From the NCBI GenBank assembly GCA_034006265.1, contig JAVETB010000002.1:1-64000 (forward strand): a stretch of 64,000 nt of DNA, in the 5' to 3' direction. This stretch comes from Syntrophus sp034006265 (GTDB taxonomy: Bacteria > Desulfobacterota > Syntrophia > Syntrophales > Syntrophaceae). How positions within the stretch are numbered: the first letter of the stretch is position 1; each line of letters starts with the position of its first letter. Shown here piece after piece: positions 8,828-18,527 of the stretch. The translations under genes and the position numbers were made by a program. The notes under the pieces are model-generated. The model did no database searches. It was not told where the DNA came from and was given only the letters and a program-made list of their open reading frames with translations.

Positions 8828-11220
8828 GGACGCCCTCCCGTCCGATAGAAATCGGGCCTGAGGCAGAGCGCCTTGTAGGAACAGTAGGAACAGCCGTCGG
8901 CTCGGAAGTTGGGGGTAAAGCATTCCTGGGCAAGGAGGGCGTCAAGTCGCCGGGCGATCCGCTCCATTGTCGCGGTGCAAGCGGCGAGATCCTCCGGAGC
9001 CAGGCGCCCTTCGTAATCGCCGCGGGTACGCGGCCGAAGAAAGAGATGGGTCGCATCCAGTCGGTCGGGTGCGGCTCGCCCGTTTTGAAGGACGAGATAA
9101 GCGTAAATGAGAAGTTGAAACCGATCATCGAAGGAATCAGGATCTTCGACTCGGTCAGCCAGAAGCCTATTTTTGGAGGACTTCTCCTTGTACTTCAGAT
9201 CGGCGATGAGTTCTCTGTCTTCTTGATGCTGGAGGCGGTCGACCCGTCCCTTGAGCTGGTAGCGGCCGCTGCCGAATGGCGAATGCAGTTCGAGCTCGGC
9301 GGCGGTCACGTCGTCGGAGAAGAGAAGCGGCCGCCCTGTTTCCTTCTCCCAGGCGGCGATATCGGCCAGATGGCTCAAAACAATGGCCTTGCGGACCGCC
9401 CGGTCCGTGAGGCTCGCCTGGAGTACCTCGTCACGTTCCCAGCATTCGTCGAATCGTTCGCGCCACAACTCGACAGCCGGGCGATGCTCCTTCAGCTCAG
9501 CGAAGAAGCGGTGAAGAAAATCCCCGATGAGAAGGTTGGCGCTGTCTTCTTCCTCAAAACACGGCGGCGGCGTCAAACCCTGCATATCTTCGAGAATGAA
9601 GCGGCACGAACAGGTGAAGAATTTCTTCAGGGAGCTGAAAGACCAGGTGTGCCGCCGCAGACGCTCCCTCAGTTCGTCGGTGTTCTCGATGACGAGGCTG
9701 CCCGAGGGCACGGAGAAGGGTGCCGGAACCATCCGCCGCTTCACCACCCTCCGGTCAAATTCGGTGGCGAGAAACGAGAAATGCGGCGACGGCGCCTGGC
9801 CGTCCGCCTGGTCGTAGAGGGCTGCGATGTGGGCCGTGCGGCCAAAGGAAAGGAACTGCCGCAGGGCAAGATCATCCGCCTCGTATTGGGTCCGGTAGAT
9901 GCGTGGCAGATGGATCAGGTTGAGATAGGGGCCGCTGAAGGGTTCCCTCGGAAAGACGCCGCTGTTCATCGGCAGGATGACGGCGCGTCCGTAGGGAACG
10001 CCGGTTGCGTCGCCTAAGCCCACCACCTGGATCGGGGCGGTGCGCCTTCCGTGGAGCCGCAGTTTCTTTGTGGCGACGAAGTGCTCTGCCAGAGCCGACC
10101 ATTCGCCGCCCATCAAAGGGCGGAGACGGTCAAGTTCATCGCACAGCGTGATCGCCCCTTCGAAGGCGGATCGGTCGGCCTCGTCAAGTTCACTCCATCT
10201 GGTCGTGAGTTCGGCGACGAGGTCACGTCGCGCGGTTGCCAGTCCTTGTCCGTCGTGTATCGCAGAACGGAGCCTGTGTGCCGCCGCGAAGTGTGCGAAG
10301 GGAATCCACGGCGCAAAGTTGACCTGCCCGCCAAGCGGCCGGAAGAGGAATTCCCACAGATAGAACGAGAGCGTCTCGTCCAGCGGTACAATAAAGAGTT
10401 GTTCTCCGTCGCCTTGCCGTTCCCGGAGAACGTCGTCGATTTCGCCGGCAAGGAGAGCCGGCAGGGCGGACCGTTCAGCCAGTTCGGTGAATTCGGGCGG
10501 CTCGCCGTGATGGCGCGCTTCGGCAACTCCGATACGCCGGACGAGCGAGAGAGACGTCTCGTAATCTGGCGTCTCCATGGGCATTTGCGGACCGAAAAGC
10601 GGTGCATCCACAAAGAGCCGATCCTGCGGGATGCGGTTAAAAAAGTGTTCGTTCACAGGAGTCATGAGAGGGAGACCAAAGAATAGTTCATTTTTCTCCG
10701 GAGTCAGATCGGCAAACCTCGCCGCTTCGAAAGGCGGATAGAAGAGCCCCGAGGAAGCCAGGCGGGAGCGGAAATCCTCCATCGTCGCGAAGAACCGGTC
10801 AATCCGGTCGAGTTGCTCGGGGCCGATCCGATCCAGGGCACGCAATTCGTCCATGGTAACGGAAAAATCGGCGATCGTGGTGAGAAACGAGAGCAGACGC
10901 TGGGTGTCGGCCGGGGGGAGAGATCGGCCCGCTTCCCGGCAACGCAGGACATGGAAATGGATAAAGGCTTCATCCTCCGGCACGGCCGTGCAGCCCGAAG
11001 CGTCTGCGATGCGCTGGGTTCGGTAGTCGTTGAATGAAAGGATCGTGGGAAGAAGACCGCCGATCCGGGTATGGACAAGGTGATGCAAAAAGTCGCGGCC
11101 GCGATCCGTCATCGAAACAACCGTGAAGGCACTCATGTCCGGGTAAGAGGCCCGAAACCGGTCGATAAGGGCATCTACAGCCGGATGGAGATCTTCCGGT
11201 TGAGAGTTGGGATCAGGCAT
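8821..11220 (-). CDS. addB: AddB-type PD-(D/E)XK nuclease subunit
   Basis: The 799-residue protein has a degenerate helicase-like N-terminus and a C-terminal PD-(D/E)XK nuclease: GRVDRLQHQ...LIADLKYKEK (about residues 660-677). Four cysteines are arranged as expected for the AddB iron-sulfur staple: one in the FTCSCRFIL region (about 538) and a C-x2-C-x5-C cluster, CSYCSYKALC, near the end (about 776-785). Together with the overlapping downstream gene it would form the AddAB end-resection complex. The starting ATG is preceded by TGCT rather than a strong ribosome site. Confidence 0.82.
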   Translation of the reverse strand: MPDPNSQPEDLHPAVDALIDRFRASYPDMSAFTVVSMTDRGRDFLHHLVHTRIGGLLPTILSFNDYRTQRIADASGCTAVPEDEAFIHFHVLRCREAGRSLPPADTQRLLSFLTTIADFSVTMDELRALDRIGPEQLDRIDRFFATMEDFRSRLASSGLFYPPFEAARFADLTPEKNELFFGLPLMTPVNEHFFNRIPQDRLFVDAPLFGPQMPMETPDYETSLSLVRRIGVAEARHHGEPPEFTELAERSALPALLAGEIDDVLRERQGDGEQLFIVPLDETLSFYLWEFLFRPLGGQVNFAPWIPFAHFAAAHRLRSAIHDGQGLATARRDLVAELTTRWSELDEADRSAFEGAITLCDELDRLRPLMGGEWSALAEHFVATKKLRLHGRRTAPIQVVGLGDATGVPYGRAVILPMNSGVFPREPFSGPYLNLIHLPRIYRTQYEADDLALRQFLSFGRTAHIAALYDQADGQAPSPHFSFLATEFDRRVVKRRMVPAPFSVPSGSLVIENTDELRERLRRHTWSFSSLKKFFTCSCRFILEDMQGLTPPPCFEEEDSANLLIGDFLHRFFAELKEHRPAVELWRERFDECWERDEVLQASLTDRAVRKAIVLSHLADIAAWEKETGRPLLFSDDVTAAELELHSPFGSGRYQLKGRVDRLQHQEDRELIADLKYKEKSSKNRLLADRVEDPDSFDDRFQLLIYAYLVLQNGRAAPDRLDATHLFLRPRTRGDYEGRLAPEDLAACTATMERIARRLDALLAQECFTPNFRADGCSYCSYKALCLRPDFYRTGGRPW

Positions 11221-11248
11221 AGCAACACATTCCTTCCGGGATTGGTAT

Positions 11249-11268
11249 AATATCAGTCAATATCAGTC
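11249..11268. repeat. Tandem perfect 10-mer repeat in a divergent promoter region
   Basis: AATATCAGTC occurs twice in direct succession between the addB-type gene (leftward) and the sigma-54 activator gene (rightward). It overlaps TATTAT/TATACC sequences that could serve as a leftward -10, so it may be an operator; it may equally be chance slippage. Confidence 0.4.
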
Positions 11269-11323
11269 GAAAAGATAAATCGAGAACATGGATCTCTATA
11301 ACACGAACAAAACGCATCGACTC

Positions 11324-11352
11324 TTGAAATTATTGCATAATAATTGTAAAAT
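11324..11352 (+). promoter_or_regulatory. Candidate sigma-70 promoter of the activator gene
   Basis: TTGAAA and TAAAAT are separated by 17 bases, ending 42 bases before the activator start at 11395. The match to the housekeeping consensus is good and the flanks are AT-rich. Confidence 0.55.
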
Positions 11353-11394
11353 GAAAAAGGATTAAGAATCTGAACGCAACCAGGGCAGGTTGAT

Positions 11395-13083
11395 ATGATC
11401 AAAAGAGAACCAAAAACAAAGCGTAAAACAAAGCAGCAGCTTCTACTTGAGATGGAAGAACTGCGGATGAAGCTTGATGCCACGGAGCGGCGCTCACAGG
11501 AGAAGAGCAAGATATTGGAGGTTCAAATCGCCGGGCGCGAGGGGGCAGAGGAAACCCTGGATGACATTCAAAGACACTCAGAGGTCGTCAACGACTCAAA
11601 GAAAACGGCGGAGTCTCTTGAAATTTCTGAAACGCGATATCGCCGCCTCTTTGAAGCAGCCCAGGATGGCATATTAATCCTTGATGCGGAGACCGGACAA
11701 ATATTCGACGTAAATCCTTTTCTGATAGAAATGCTGGGTTATTCCCATGAAGATTTTTTGGGGAAGAAACTGTGGGAAATTGGGGCTTTTAAAGATGTTG
11801 AAGCATCTAAGGTCAACTTCGGAGAATTGCAGAACAAAGGATATGTTCGTTACGATGATTTGCCCCTGGAAACGAAAGACGGACGTTCAATAGCCGTGGA
11901 ATTCGTCAGTAACGTCTACCGGGTTAATCATCATAAAGTGATTCAGTGTAACATCCGCGACATCACCGCACGGAAACTTCTCGGAGAGGCTTTACAAAAA
12001 GCTCACGACGAGATGGAACTGAAGGTGACGGAGCGGACGACCGAGCTCAGAAAGGCTCTTTCTGAGATTCAGGAAATGAAAGACCAGTTGGAGATCGAGA
12101 ATATCTACTTCCGTGAAGAGGTCAAGCTAAAAAGCCAGTTCAGTAAAATCATAGGGCAAAGTGATGGTCTCAAGTACGTCCTCTATCGGGTCGAACAGGT
12201 TGCTCCTTTCGACACAACCGTCCTTATCCTGGGTGAGACCGGTACGGGCAAGGAGTTGATTGCCGCCGCCATCCATGACATGAGTCCCCGCAAGGGCCGG
12301 CCTATGATCACGGTCAACTGTGCCGCCCTGCCGGGCAATTTAATAGAGAGCGAATTGTTCGGCCGTGAGAAGGGGGCCTTTACCGGAGCCGATGCCCGGC
12401 GGATCGGCCGGTTCGAGGTCGCCAATGGTTCCACCCTTTGCCTGGACGAGATCGGGGAGCTACCGCTCGAATTACAGGGTAAGCTGCTCCGGGTGATTCA
12501 GCATGGCGAGTTTGAGCGCCTGGGCTCGTCCCATACCATCAAAGTCGATGTGAGGATCATCGCAACGACCAACCGGGACCTTGAACAAGAAGTCCAACAA
12601 GGCCGGTTTCGGCAGGACCTTTACTATCGGCTCAACGTCTTCCCCATCACGGTCCCCCCCCTGCGACAGCGCAAAGAAGACATCCCTCTGATGGTCCAGG
12701 CCTTCATAAAGCGGTATTCCAGGAAACTGGGCAAAGAGATCACTTCGATACAGAAGGAGGCCATGAAGGCAATTCAGGATTATCCTTGGCCTGGGAACAT
12801 CCGGGAACTGGAAAGCATTATTGAACGGGCCGTGATTTTGTGTTCCGAACCGGTTTTGAAGCTGGCAGATGAATTGAAGATTTCATTCCCCACAATTTCA
12901 GCCGCCGTGAGCACATTGGAAGATACAGAGCGAAACCAGATTATGAAGATCCTTTTTGAAACCCGGTGGCGCATTGAGGGAAAGGACGGGGCCGCAACAA
13001 TCCTGGGCCTTCACCCAAGCACCTTGAGGGCAAGGATGCATAAGCTCGGGATAGCGCGTCCGGAAACATCAGAAACAGATTAA
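11395..13083 (+). CDS. PAS-domain sigma-54-dependent transcriptional activator
   Basis: The 562-residue protein has a coiled-coil N-terminus, a PAS sensor (about residues 85-200, RYRRLFEAAQDGILILD), a second coiled coil, and an AAA+ activator domain with Walker A GETGTGKE (279-286), the sigma-54 contact loop GAFTGA (327-332) and Walker B LCLDEIGELPL. It ends in a Fis-type helix-turn-helix (AATILGLHPSTLRARMHKLGI). There is no receiver domain, so it probably senses a ligand or redox signal through PAS or is controlled by a partner. It lies directly upstream of the first of three matching sigma-54 promoter modules in this window and is the best candidate to bind their TGAGG boxes (inference). 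Confidence 0.93.
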   Translation: MIKREPKTKRKTKQQLLLEMEELRMKLDATERRSQEKSKILEVQIAGREGAEETLDDIQRHSEVVNDSKKTAESLEISETRYRRLFEAAQDGILILDAETGQIFDVNPFLIEMLGYSHEDFLGKKLWEIGAFKDVEASKVNFGELQNKGYVRYDDLPLETKDGRSIAVEFVSNVYRVNHHKVIQCNIRDITARKLLGEALQKAHDEMELKVTERTTELRKALSEIQEMKDQLEIENIYFREEVKLKSQFSKIIGQSDGLKYVLYRVEQVAPFDTTVLILGETGTGKELIAAAIHDMSPRKGRPMITVNCAALPGNLIESELFGREKGAFTGADARRIGRFEVANGSTLCLDEIGELPLELQGKLLRVIQHGEFERLGSSHTIKVDVRIIATTNRDLEQEVQQGRFRQDLYYRLNVFPITVPPLRQRKEDIPLMVQAFIKRYSRKLGKEITSIQKEAMKAIQDYPWPGNIRELESIIERAVILCSEPVLKLADELKISFPTISAAVSTLEDTERNQIMKILFETRWRIEGKDGAATILGLHPSTLRARMHKLGIARPETSETD

Positions 13084-13120
13084 ACCATTTCCTTTCCTTC
13101 AACGTATCACCACCATATCT

Positions 13121-13256
13121 TGAGGCTCCACCAGATATTGAGGCCAACCGAATGCTTCCATGCTGTTCCACCGCCCGCTCCTCTTCATCTAAACAGCTGT
13201 TATTAAATGATAAATAAATATTCCACAAGACCCTTCGCTATTGGCAGGCCATTTGC
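13121..13256 (+). promoter_or_regulatory. Sigma-54 promoter with upstream TGAGG boxes, copy A
   Basis: Two TGAGG boxes start at 13121 and 13139. The -24/-12 element TTGGCAGGCCATTTGCC lies at 13241-13257: GG at 13243-13244 and GC at 13255-13256 are separated by the required 10 bases. The predicted transcript start near 13268 gives a leader of about 42 bases to the CheB-CheR gene start at 13310. Two other sites in the window share the same layout and spacing. Confidence 0.75.
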
Positions 13257-13309
13257 CATCACATCTTAATCCTCCTTCTAATCGTCACGGACGATTGAGG
13301 TCATTGGAA

Positions 13310-16300
13310 ATGACGGAAAAAGAAAAAATGATGTTCGAATCGGAAACAGAACCGGAAGATCAAGATGAGCGCTCAATAAAGACACCTCCCGCACCGGAGG
13401 AAGGCGATGAAAGCCCACCGGACAGCACTTTCCCCATCGTGGGCATCGGTGCATCGGCAGGCGGTCTGGCGGCCTTCGAGGCCTTCTTTTCCGGCATGCC
13501 CGCCGGATCGGATCCCGGCATGGCTTTTGTCCTGGTGCAGCACCTGGCCCCTGACCACAAGAGCATCCTTACCGATCTTATCCGGCGCTACACCCGCATG
13601 CAGGTCTTCGAGGTCGAGGACGGAATGGCGGTCAAACCCAACTGCACCTATATCATTCCGCCTAACCGCGACATGGCCTTTCTGAATGGCTCGCTCCAAT
13701 TGCTGGAACCCACGGCGCCTCGCGGGCAACGCCTGCCTATCGACTTCTTTTTCCGCTCCCTGGCCCAGGATCAACACGAACGGGCCATCTGCATCGTCCT
13801 CTCCGGTACCGGCAGCGACGGCACTTCAGGGGTGCGGGCCATCAAGGGCGAGGGCGGCATGGTCATGGTCCAGACCCCCCAATCCACCGAGTACGACAGC
13901 ATGCCGCGCAGCGCCATCGCTACCGGTATGGTGGACTACGAGCTTCCGCCGGCCGAGATGCCGGCCCAACTCATTGCCTACGCGGCCCATGCCTTCGGCA
14001 AGTCTTTTCGGACGGCCTCCCTCCCGGCTCCCAGGGCCGAGAATGCTCTGAAAAAGATTTTCATCCTGTTGCGCGTCCAGACCGGCCACGACTTTTCCCA
14101 GTACAAGCCGAGCACCATCGAACGCAGGATAAAGCGACGGATGGCCGTCCACCAGGTTGAAGCGATCGACGGGTATGTGAGGTATTTACAGCAGACGCCG
14201 GCGGAGTTGGAAGCCCTCTTTCGCGATCTGTTGATCGGCGTAACGCATTTCTTCCGCGATCCGGAAGCCTTCAAGACCTTGGAGGCGCAGATTATCCCGA
14301 AGCTCTTTGCCGGCAAGCCTGCGGGCGCATTAATACGCGTCTGGGTCCCGGGCTGCTCCACCGGCGAGGAAGCCTATTCCATCGCCATTCTGCTTCAGGA
14401 GCACCTGGAGTCGCTGAAGCAGGGCTACAAGGTGCAGGTATTCGCCACCGACATTGACAGCCAGGCCATCGTCACTGCCCGTGCAGGTCTCTATCCGGCC
14501 AGCATCGCCGCCGACATCCCGCCGGAGAAACTGGCGCGCTTCTTTGTAGCTGAGCCGGACGGCAGTGCATACCGCATTCACAAAGGCATCCGCGACCTGT
14601 TGATCTTTTCCGAGCAGGATGTGATCAAGGACCCTCCCTTCTCCAAACTCGACCTCATCAGTTGCCGCAACCTCCTCATCTATATGAACAGCGACTTGCA
14701 GAAGAAGCTTATCCCACTCTTCCACTATACGCTGAATCCGGGTGGTTTTCTCTTTCTGGGCACTTCCGAAACCATCGGAGAGTTTTTTGACCTTTTTACC
14801 GTGCTGGACCGCAAGTTGAAGCTATATCAGCGCAAAGTAGATATCTACAGCGCGCAACGCCGGGTCCGGGACCGGTTTCTGCCGCCCATGACGGCAATGG
14901 GCGTGACGCTCCCGCAGATGACCGACAAGACGGCCGGGCTCAGGAAACTACCCTTACGCGAGTTGACCGAACAGGCTCTGCTGCGACATGTCGCCCCGGT
15001 CGGCGCGCTCATCAACGGCTCAGGCGACATTCTCTATCTTCACGGCCGCACGGGGATGTATCTGGAACCGGCCCCAGGCGAGGCAGGAGTAAGCAACATC
15101 CTGAAGATGGCCCGCGAAGGGTTGCGGCGCGACCTGACCACGGCCCTGCACAAAGCCGCGGGGACAAAAGACATTGTGCGCTACGCAGGCCTGCGCGTCA
15201 AAACCAATGGAAATTTCACCACGGTCAACCTGACGATCCGCCCGGTAGCGACAGGCCCTGCCATGACGCCCGAAACGCCTCTGTACCTGGTCATCCTGGA
15301 GGAAGCGACACCCTGCGATCCGGAACAGGTCGAACAGGCCACCCTGCAAACCATCGCCGTGGCTGGCGGTTCCGATAGGGATGTCGACGCGCGCATCGCG
15401 TCGCTGAGACAGGAGTTGCAGGCCAAAGAGGAATACCTGCAGACCACCAACGAGGAACTGGAAACCTCCAACGAGGAGCTCAAATCCTCGAACGAGGAGA
15501 TGCAGTCGGTCAACGAAGAATTGCAATCCACCAACGAGGAGTTGGAGACGTCCAAAGAGGAACTGCAATCCGTTAACGAGGAATTGGCCACGGTTAACGC
15601 CGAACTGCAAACCAAAGTGGCCGACCTGTCCCAGGCCAACAACGACATGAACAACCTGCTTTCCGGCACCGGCATCGGTACCGTCTTTGTGGATCATCAA
15701 CTGTGCATCCTGCGCTTCACCCCCACCGCCACCCAGATGATCAACCTGATCCCGGGCGACGTGGGACGGCCCGTGGGCCACATCGTCTCCAACCTGTTGG
15801 GCTATGACCGCCTGGTAGCAGACGTGCAGGCCGTGCTGGACAGTCTGATTCCCAAAGAGCTGGAGGTGCAGACCCGCTCGGGCGCCTGGTACACGATGCG
15901 CATCCTGCCGTACCGCACCATCGACAATGTGATCGAGGGCGCGGTAATCACCTTTGTCGACATTACCGGGATGAAAAAAGTGCAGAAGGCGCTTTTGGAG
16001 AGCGAATCCCTCTTCCGGCAAATTGCGGAAACCCTGCCGCAGCTCGTGTGGACATGTCAGCCCGATGGCTTCTGCGACTACCTGAGCCCGCAATGGGTGG
16101 AATTTACCGGCATACCGGGGGAAAAGCAGCTTGGTTTCGGGTGGCTCGACCAGATCCACGCAGCCGACCGAAGCGCATTAACGACCGCGTGGAAAACTTC
16201 GGCATCTACGGGTGAGCCTTTGAAACTGGAATTCCGTATCCGCCGCCACAGTGGCGACTACCATTGGTTCGATTCTCGCGCGACGGCTTTGCGCGACGCA

Positions 16301-16387
16301 TCAGGCCGCATCGTCAAGTTCTTTGGTATGAGCATGGACATCACCGATGGCAAACTTCGTAACAAGGCGGTTAACAAAACGGAATAA
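13310..16387 (+). CDS. CheB-CheR-PAS fusion protein
   Basis: The 1025-residue protein joins a CheB methylesterase domain, a CheR methyltransferase and a PAS domain. The CheB part shows GIGASAGGLAAFEAFF with the catalytic Ser near residue 47, QHLAPDHKS, and LSGTGSDGT. The CheR part shows VWVPGCSTGEEAYSIAILL around residue 344. A long heptad coiled coil of TNEELETSNEEL-type repeats (about 697-790) leads to the PAS domain (about 893-1018). No receiver domain or methyl-accepting receptor gene is nearby, so it probably acts in a non-chemotactic signalling chain. The start was set at 13310 (GAGG upstream), because an earlier TTG at 13241 lies inside the sigma-54 promoter. Confidence 0.92.
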   Translation: MTEKEKMMFESETEPEDQDERSIKTPPAPEEGDESPPDSTFPIVGIGASAGGLAAFEAFFSGMPAGSDPGMAFVLVQHLAPDHKSILTDLIRRYTRMQVFEVEDGMAVKPNCTYIIPPNRDMAFLNGSLQLLEPTAPRGQRLPIDFFFRSLAQDQHERAICIVLSGTGSDGTSGVRAIKGEGGMVMVQTPQSTEYDSMPRSAIATGMVDYELPPAEMPAQLIAYAAHAFGKSFRTASLPAPRAENALKKIFILLRVQTGHDFSQYKPSTIERRIKRRMAVHQVEAIDGYVRYLQQTPAELEALFRDLLIGVTHFFRDPEAFKTLEAQIIPKLFAGKPAGALIRVWVPGCSTGEEAYSIAILLQEHLESLKQGYKVQVFATDIDSQAIVTARAGLYPASIAADIPPEKLARFFVAEPDGSAYRIHKGIRDLLIFSEQDVIKDPPFSKLDLISCRNLLIYMNSDLQKKLIPLFHYTLNPGGFLFLGTSETIGEFFDLFTVLDRKLKLYQRKVDIYSAQRRVRDRFLPPMTAMGVTLPQMTDKTAGLRKLPLRELTEQALLRHVAPVGALINGSGDILYLHGRTGMYLEPAPGEAGVSNILKMAREGLRRDLTTALHKAAGTKDIVRYAGLRVKTNGNFTTVNLTIRPVATGPAMTPETPLYLVILEEATPCDPEQVEQATLQTIAVAGGSDRDVDARIASLRQELQAKEEYLQTTNEELETSNEELKSSNEEMQSVNEELQSTNEELETSKEELQSVNEELATVNAELQTKVADLSQANNDMNNLLSGTGIGTVFVDHQLCILRFTPTATQMINLIPGDVGRPVGHIVSNLLGYDRLVADVQAVLDSLIPKELEVQTRSGAWYTMRILPYRTIDNVIEGAVITFVDITGMKKVQKALLESESLFRQIAETLPQLVWTCQPDGFCDYLSPQWVEFTGIPGEKQLGFGWLDQIHAADRSALTTAWKTSASTGEPLKLEFRIRRHSGDYHWFDSRATALRDASGRIVKFFGMSMDITDGKLRNKAVNKTE

Positions 16388-16416
16388 AAACCGCCAGAAA
16401 ATGCAGGGGTTTTCCA

Positions 16417-18219
16417 ATGAATAGCAAGGATGATCGGCCCGATGACGCCGCTGCACTGCGTCGGCAGGCCGAAGATATCGCCACCAGGGAAAAAGTGACC
16501 TCGTCGCCGGATGCCCGGGAGGCCCTGTCACCGGATGAAGCGTTGCGAATGCTGCACGAACTGCGGATTCACCAGATCGAGCTGGAGATGCAGAACGAGG
16601 AACTGCGCCGAGCGCAGGAAGAACTGGAAGAAGCCCGGGCACGGTACTTCGACCTCTACGATCTGGCGCCGGTCGGCTATTTTTCCATCAGCGAAAAGGG
16701 ACTGATTCTGGAAGTCAATCTCACAGCCGCCAACCTCTTAAACACTACAAGAGATACCCTGGTCGGACAGCCCTTATCCCGCTTTATCCTCCCGGAGGAC
16801 CAGGACATTTACTACCGGCATCGCAAACAACTGCTGGAGACAGGCAAGGCCCAAGTTTGCGAATTGAGAATAGCGAGAAAAGATGGCACCCAATTCTGGG
16901 TAGGATTTGAGACGACCATTGCCCGGAACGGTGACGGACATCTCCAGTGCCGCACCGTGATGATCGAAATCACCGAGCGCAAGCGGGTTGAGACGGACAA
17001 GGCAGCGCTCGAAGCGCAAAACCGGCAGCTGCAGAAAGCAGAAAGCCTGCGATGCATGGCCGGAGCCATTGCCCACCATTTCAACAACCAGCTTAGCGTG
17101 GTGATTGGAAACCTGGAACTGGCCATGATCATGCTGTCTCAAGGCACGCGGCCTCTCGAAAACATTCGTGACGCCATAAACGCTTCTCACCGGGCAGCGG
17201 AGATGAGCGGTCTGATGCTTACCTACCTTGGTCAAACATTCCAAAAGAGAGAGCCGCTGAACCTTTCCGAGCCCTGTCGCCAAACGCTGCGCATGCTCCT
17301 GAAGACCATGCCCAAACACGTCCGCGTGGTGACGGACTTGCCCTCTTCCGGACCTGTAATCACATCAAACGCCGGCGAGATAAAACAGCTCCTGACAAAC
17401 CTGCTGACCAATGCCTGGGAGGCTGTGGGAGAGGGTCAGGGCTCCATTCACCTGGCCCTCAAAATGGTTTCCCCGACGCAAATGCAAATTCCCATGGCGC
17501 ATCGTTTTCCCATCGGCTGGCAGCCGCAGGATCATGCTTATGTCTGCCTGGAAGTGGCGGATACAGGAAGCGGGATTGCAGAGTCGGATATCGAGAAAAT
17601 CTTCGACCCGTTTTTCTCCAGCAAATTTACCGGCCGGGGCCTAGGTGGAGCTGTGATTCTGGGGATAGTCCGGACACACAACGGCGGCGTCACTGTGGAG
17701 AGTGAACCGGGACGAGGAAGTACCTTCCGTGTCTTTTTTCCTGCGCCTGACGAGGAGTGCCCCCGTAAACTGCTTAATGTGGATACGAAACCACCAGAAA
17801 CATCAGGGGGCCGTAAAGGGAAGGCTGCCAGGACAGTGCTGCTCGTCGAAGACGAAGAGATGCTGCGCATCGTGGCCGCACGGATGATTGCTCGTCTTGG
17901 TTATACGGTGCTTAAAGCAAGCGACGGCCTTGAGGCCGTGGACGTGTTCCAAAAGCGCCAAAACCAAATCAGATGTGTACTTTGCGACCTGACTATGCCG
18001 CGTATGGACGGCTGGGAGACATTGACGGCCCTGCGCAAAATTGCACCAGACATTCCGGTGATCTTGACCAGCGGCTACAACGAGACCCAGGTAATGGCAG
18101 GCAAACATCCCGAACAGCCGCAGGCCTTTTTAAGCAAGCCTTATACGCTCAACCAACTTGACGCTGCGATTCAGCATGCTACTCGACAGGAAATAACAGA
18201 TACGAATCCGTCTCTCTGA
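16417..18219 (+). CDS. PAS hybrid histidine kinase with C-terminal receiver
   Basis: The 600-residue protein has an N-terminal helical region, a PAS domain (about 75-190, YFDLYDLAPVGYFSI), a histidine kinase H-box (IAHHFNNQLSVV, His about 218), an HATPase domain with LLTNLLTNAWEA and DTGSGI, and a receiver domain with phosphoacceptor Asp in CDLTMPRMDG (about 524). The G2 box reads GRGLGGAVILGIV where GLGLA is usual, which could affect nucleotide binding. No membrane segment is visible, so it senses a cytoplasmic signal. It starts 29 bases after the CheB-CheR gene and is likely co-transcribed from the same sigma-54 promoter. Confidence 0.92.
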   Translation: MNSKDDRPDDAAALRRQAEDIATREKVTSSPDAREALSPDEALRMLHELRIHQIELEMQNEELRRAQEELEEARARYFDLYDLAPVGYFSISEKGLILEVNLTAANLLNTTRDTLVGQPLSRFILPEDQDIYYRHRKQLLETGKAQVCELRIARKDGTQFWVGFETTIARNGDGHLQCRTVMIEITERKRVETDKAALEAQNRQLQKAESLRCMAGAIAHHFNNQLSVVIGNLELAMIMLSQGTRPLENIRDAINASHRAAEMSGLMLTYLGQTFQKREPLNLSEPCRQTLRMLLKTMPKHVRVVTDLPSSGPVITSNAGEIKQLLTNLLTNAWEAVGEGQGSIHLALKMVSPTQMQIPMAHRFPIGWQPQDHAYVCLEVADTGSGIAESDIEKIFDPFFSSKFTGRGLGGAVILGIVRTHNGGVTVESEPGRGSTFRVFFPAPDEECPRKLLNVDTKPPETSGGRKGKAARTVLLVEDEEMLRIVAARMIARLGYTVLKASDGLEAVDVFQKRQNQIRCVLCDLTMPRMDGWETLTALRKIAPDIPVILTSGYNETQVMAGKHPEQPQAFLSKPYTLNQLDAAIQHATRQEITDTNPSL

Positions 18220-18300
18220 ACTCATGAAACGTGAACCGGATCTGACGTTCAAATTGCAACACTGCGCACGAAATGCTTGGTTCCCTTAAAGGAGAGTATG

Positions 18301-18447
18301 CCTCAGCATTCTGAGGTTCCACTATATATTGAGGCTGAACGAATCAATATATGATTTTCCGCTGTCCCTTCCCGCCAATCCAATCTTTTGTTATTATAGC
18401 TATTTCCACGCTTATGACTTTCCTCCGGTTGTTGGCAAGCCGTTTGC
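18301..18447 (+). promoter_or_regulatory. Sigma-54 promoter with upstream TGAGG boxes, copy B
   Basis: A palindrome CCTCA-N6-TGAGG (18301-18316) and a second TGAGG at 18330 precede the -24/-12 element TTGGCAAGCCGTTTGCT (18432-18448; GG 18434-18435, GC 18446-18447). The first TGAGG box is 121 bases from TGGCA, as in copies A and C. The predicted start near 18459 leaves a leader of about 69 bases to the stress-protein gene, with AAGGAGG before its ATG. Confidence 0.8.
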
Positions 18448-18527
18448 TGTTAACATCTTGTGTAATAATCATAAACTAATTGGCCGTGAGTTTTTTCACT
18501 TTACATTGAGAAATAAGGAGGCAGCGC

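Noticed and set aside
1..11220. Complete DISARM or other named defence system
   Set aside because: Only a helicase N-terminus is present; AddAB is a general repair/degradation complex and no other defence genes are visible.
15400..15660. Apparent DNA repeat resembling a short-repeat array
   Set aside because: It is coding: heptad repeats of a coiled coil (NEELE-type) in the CheB-CheR fusion, not a CRISPR or satellite.
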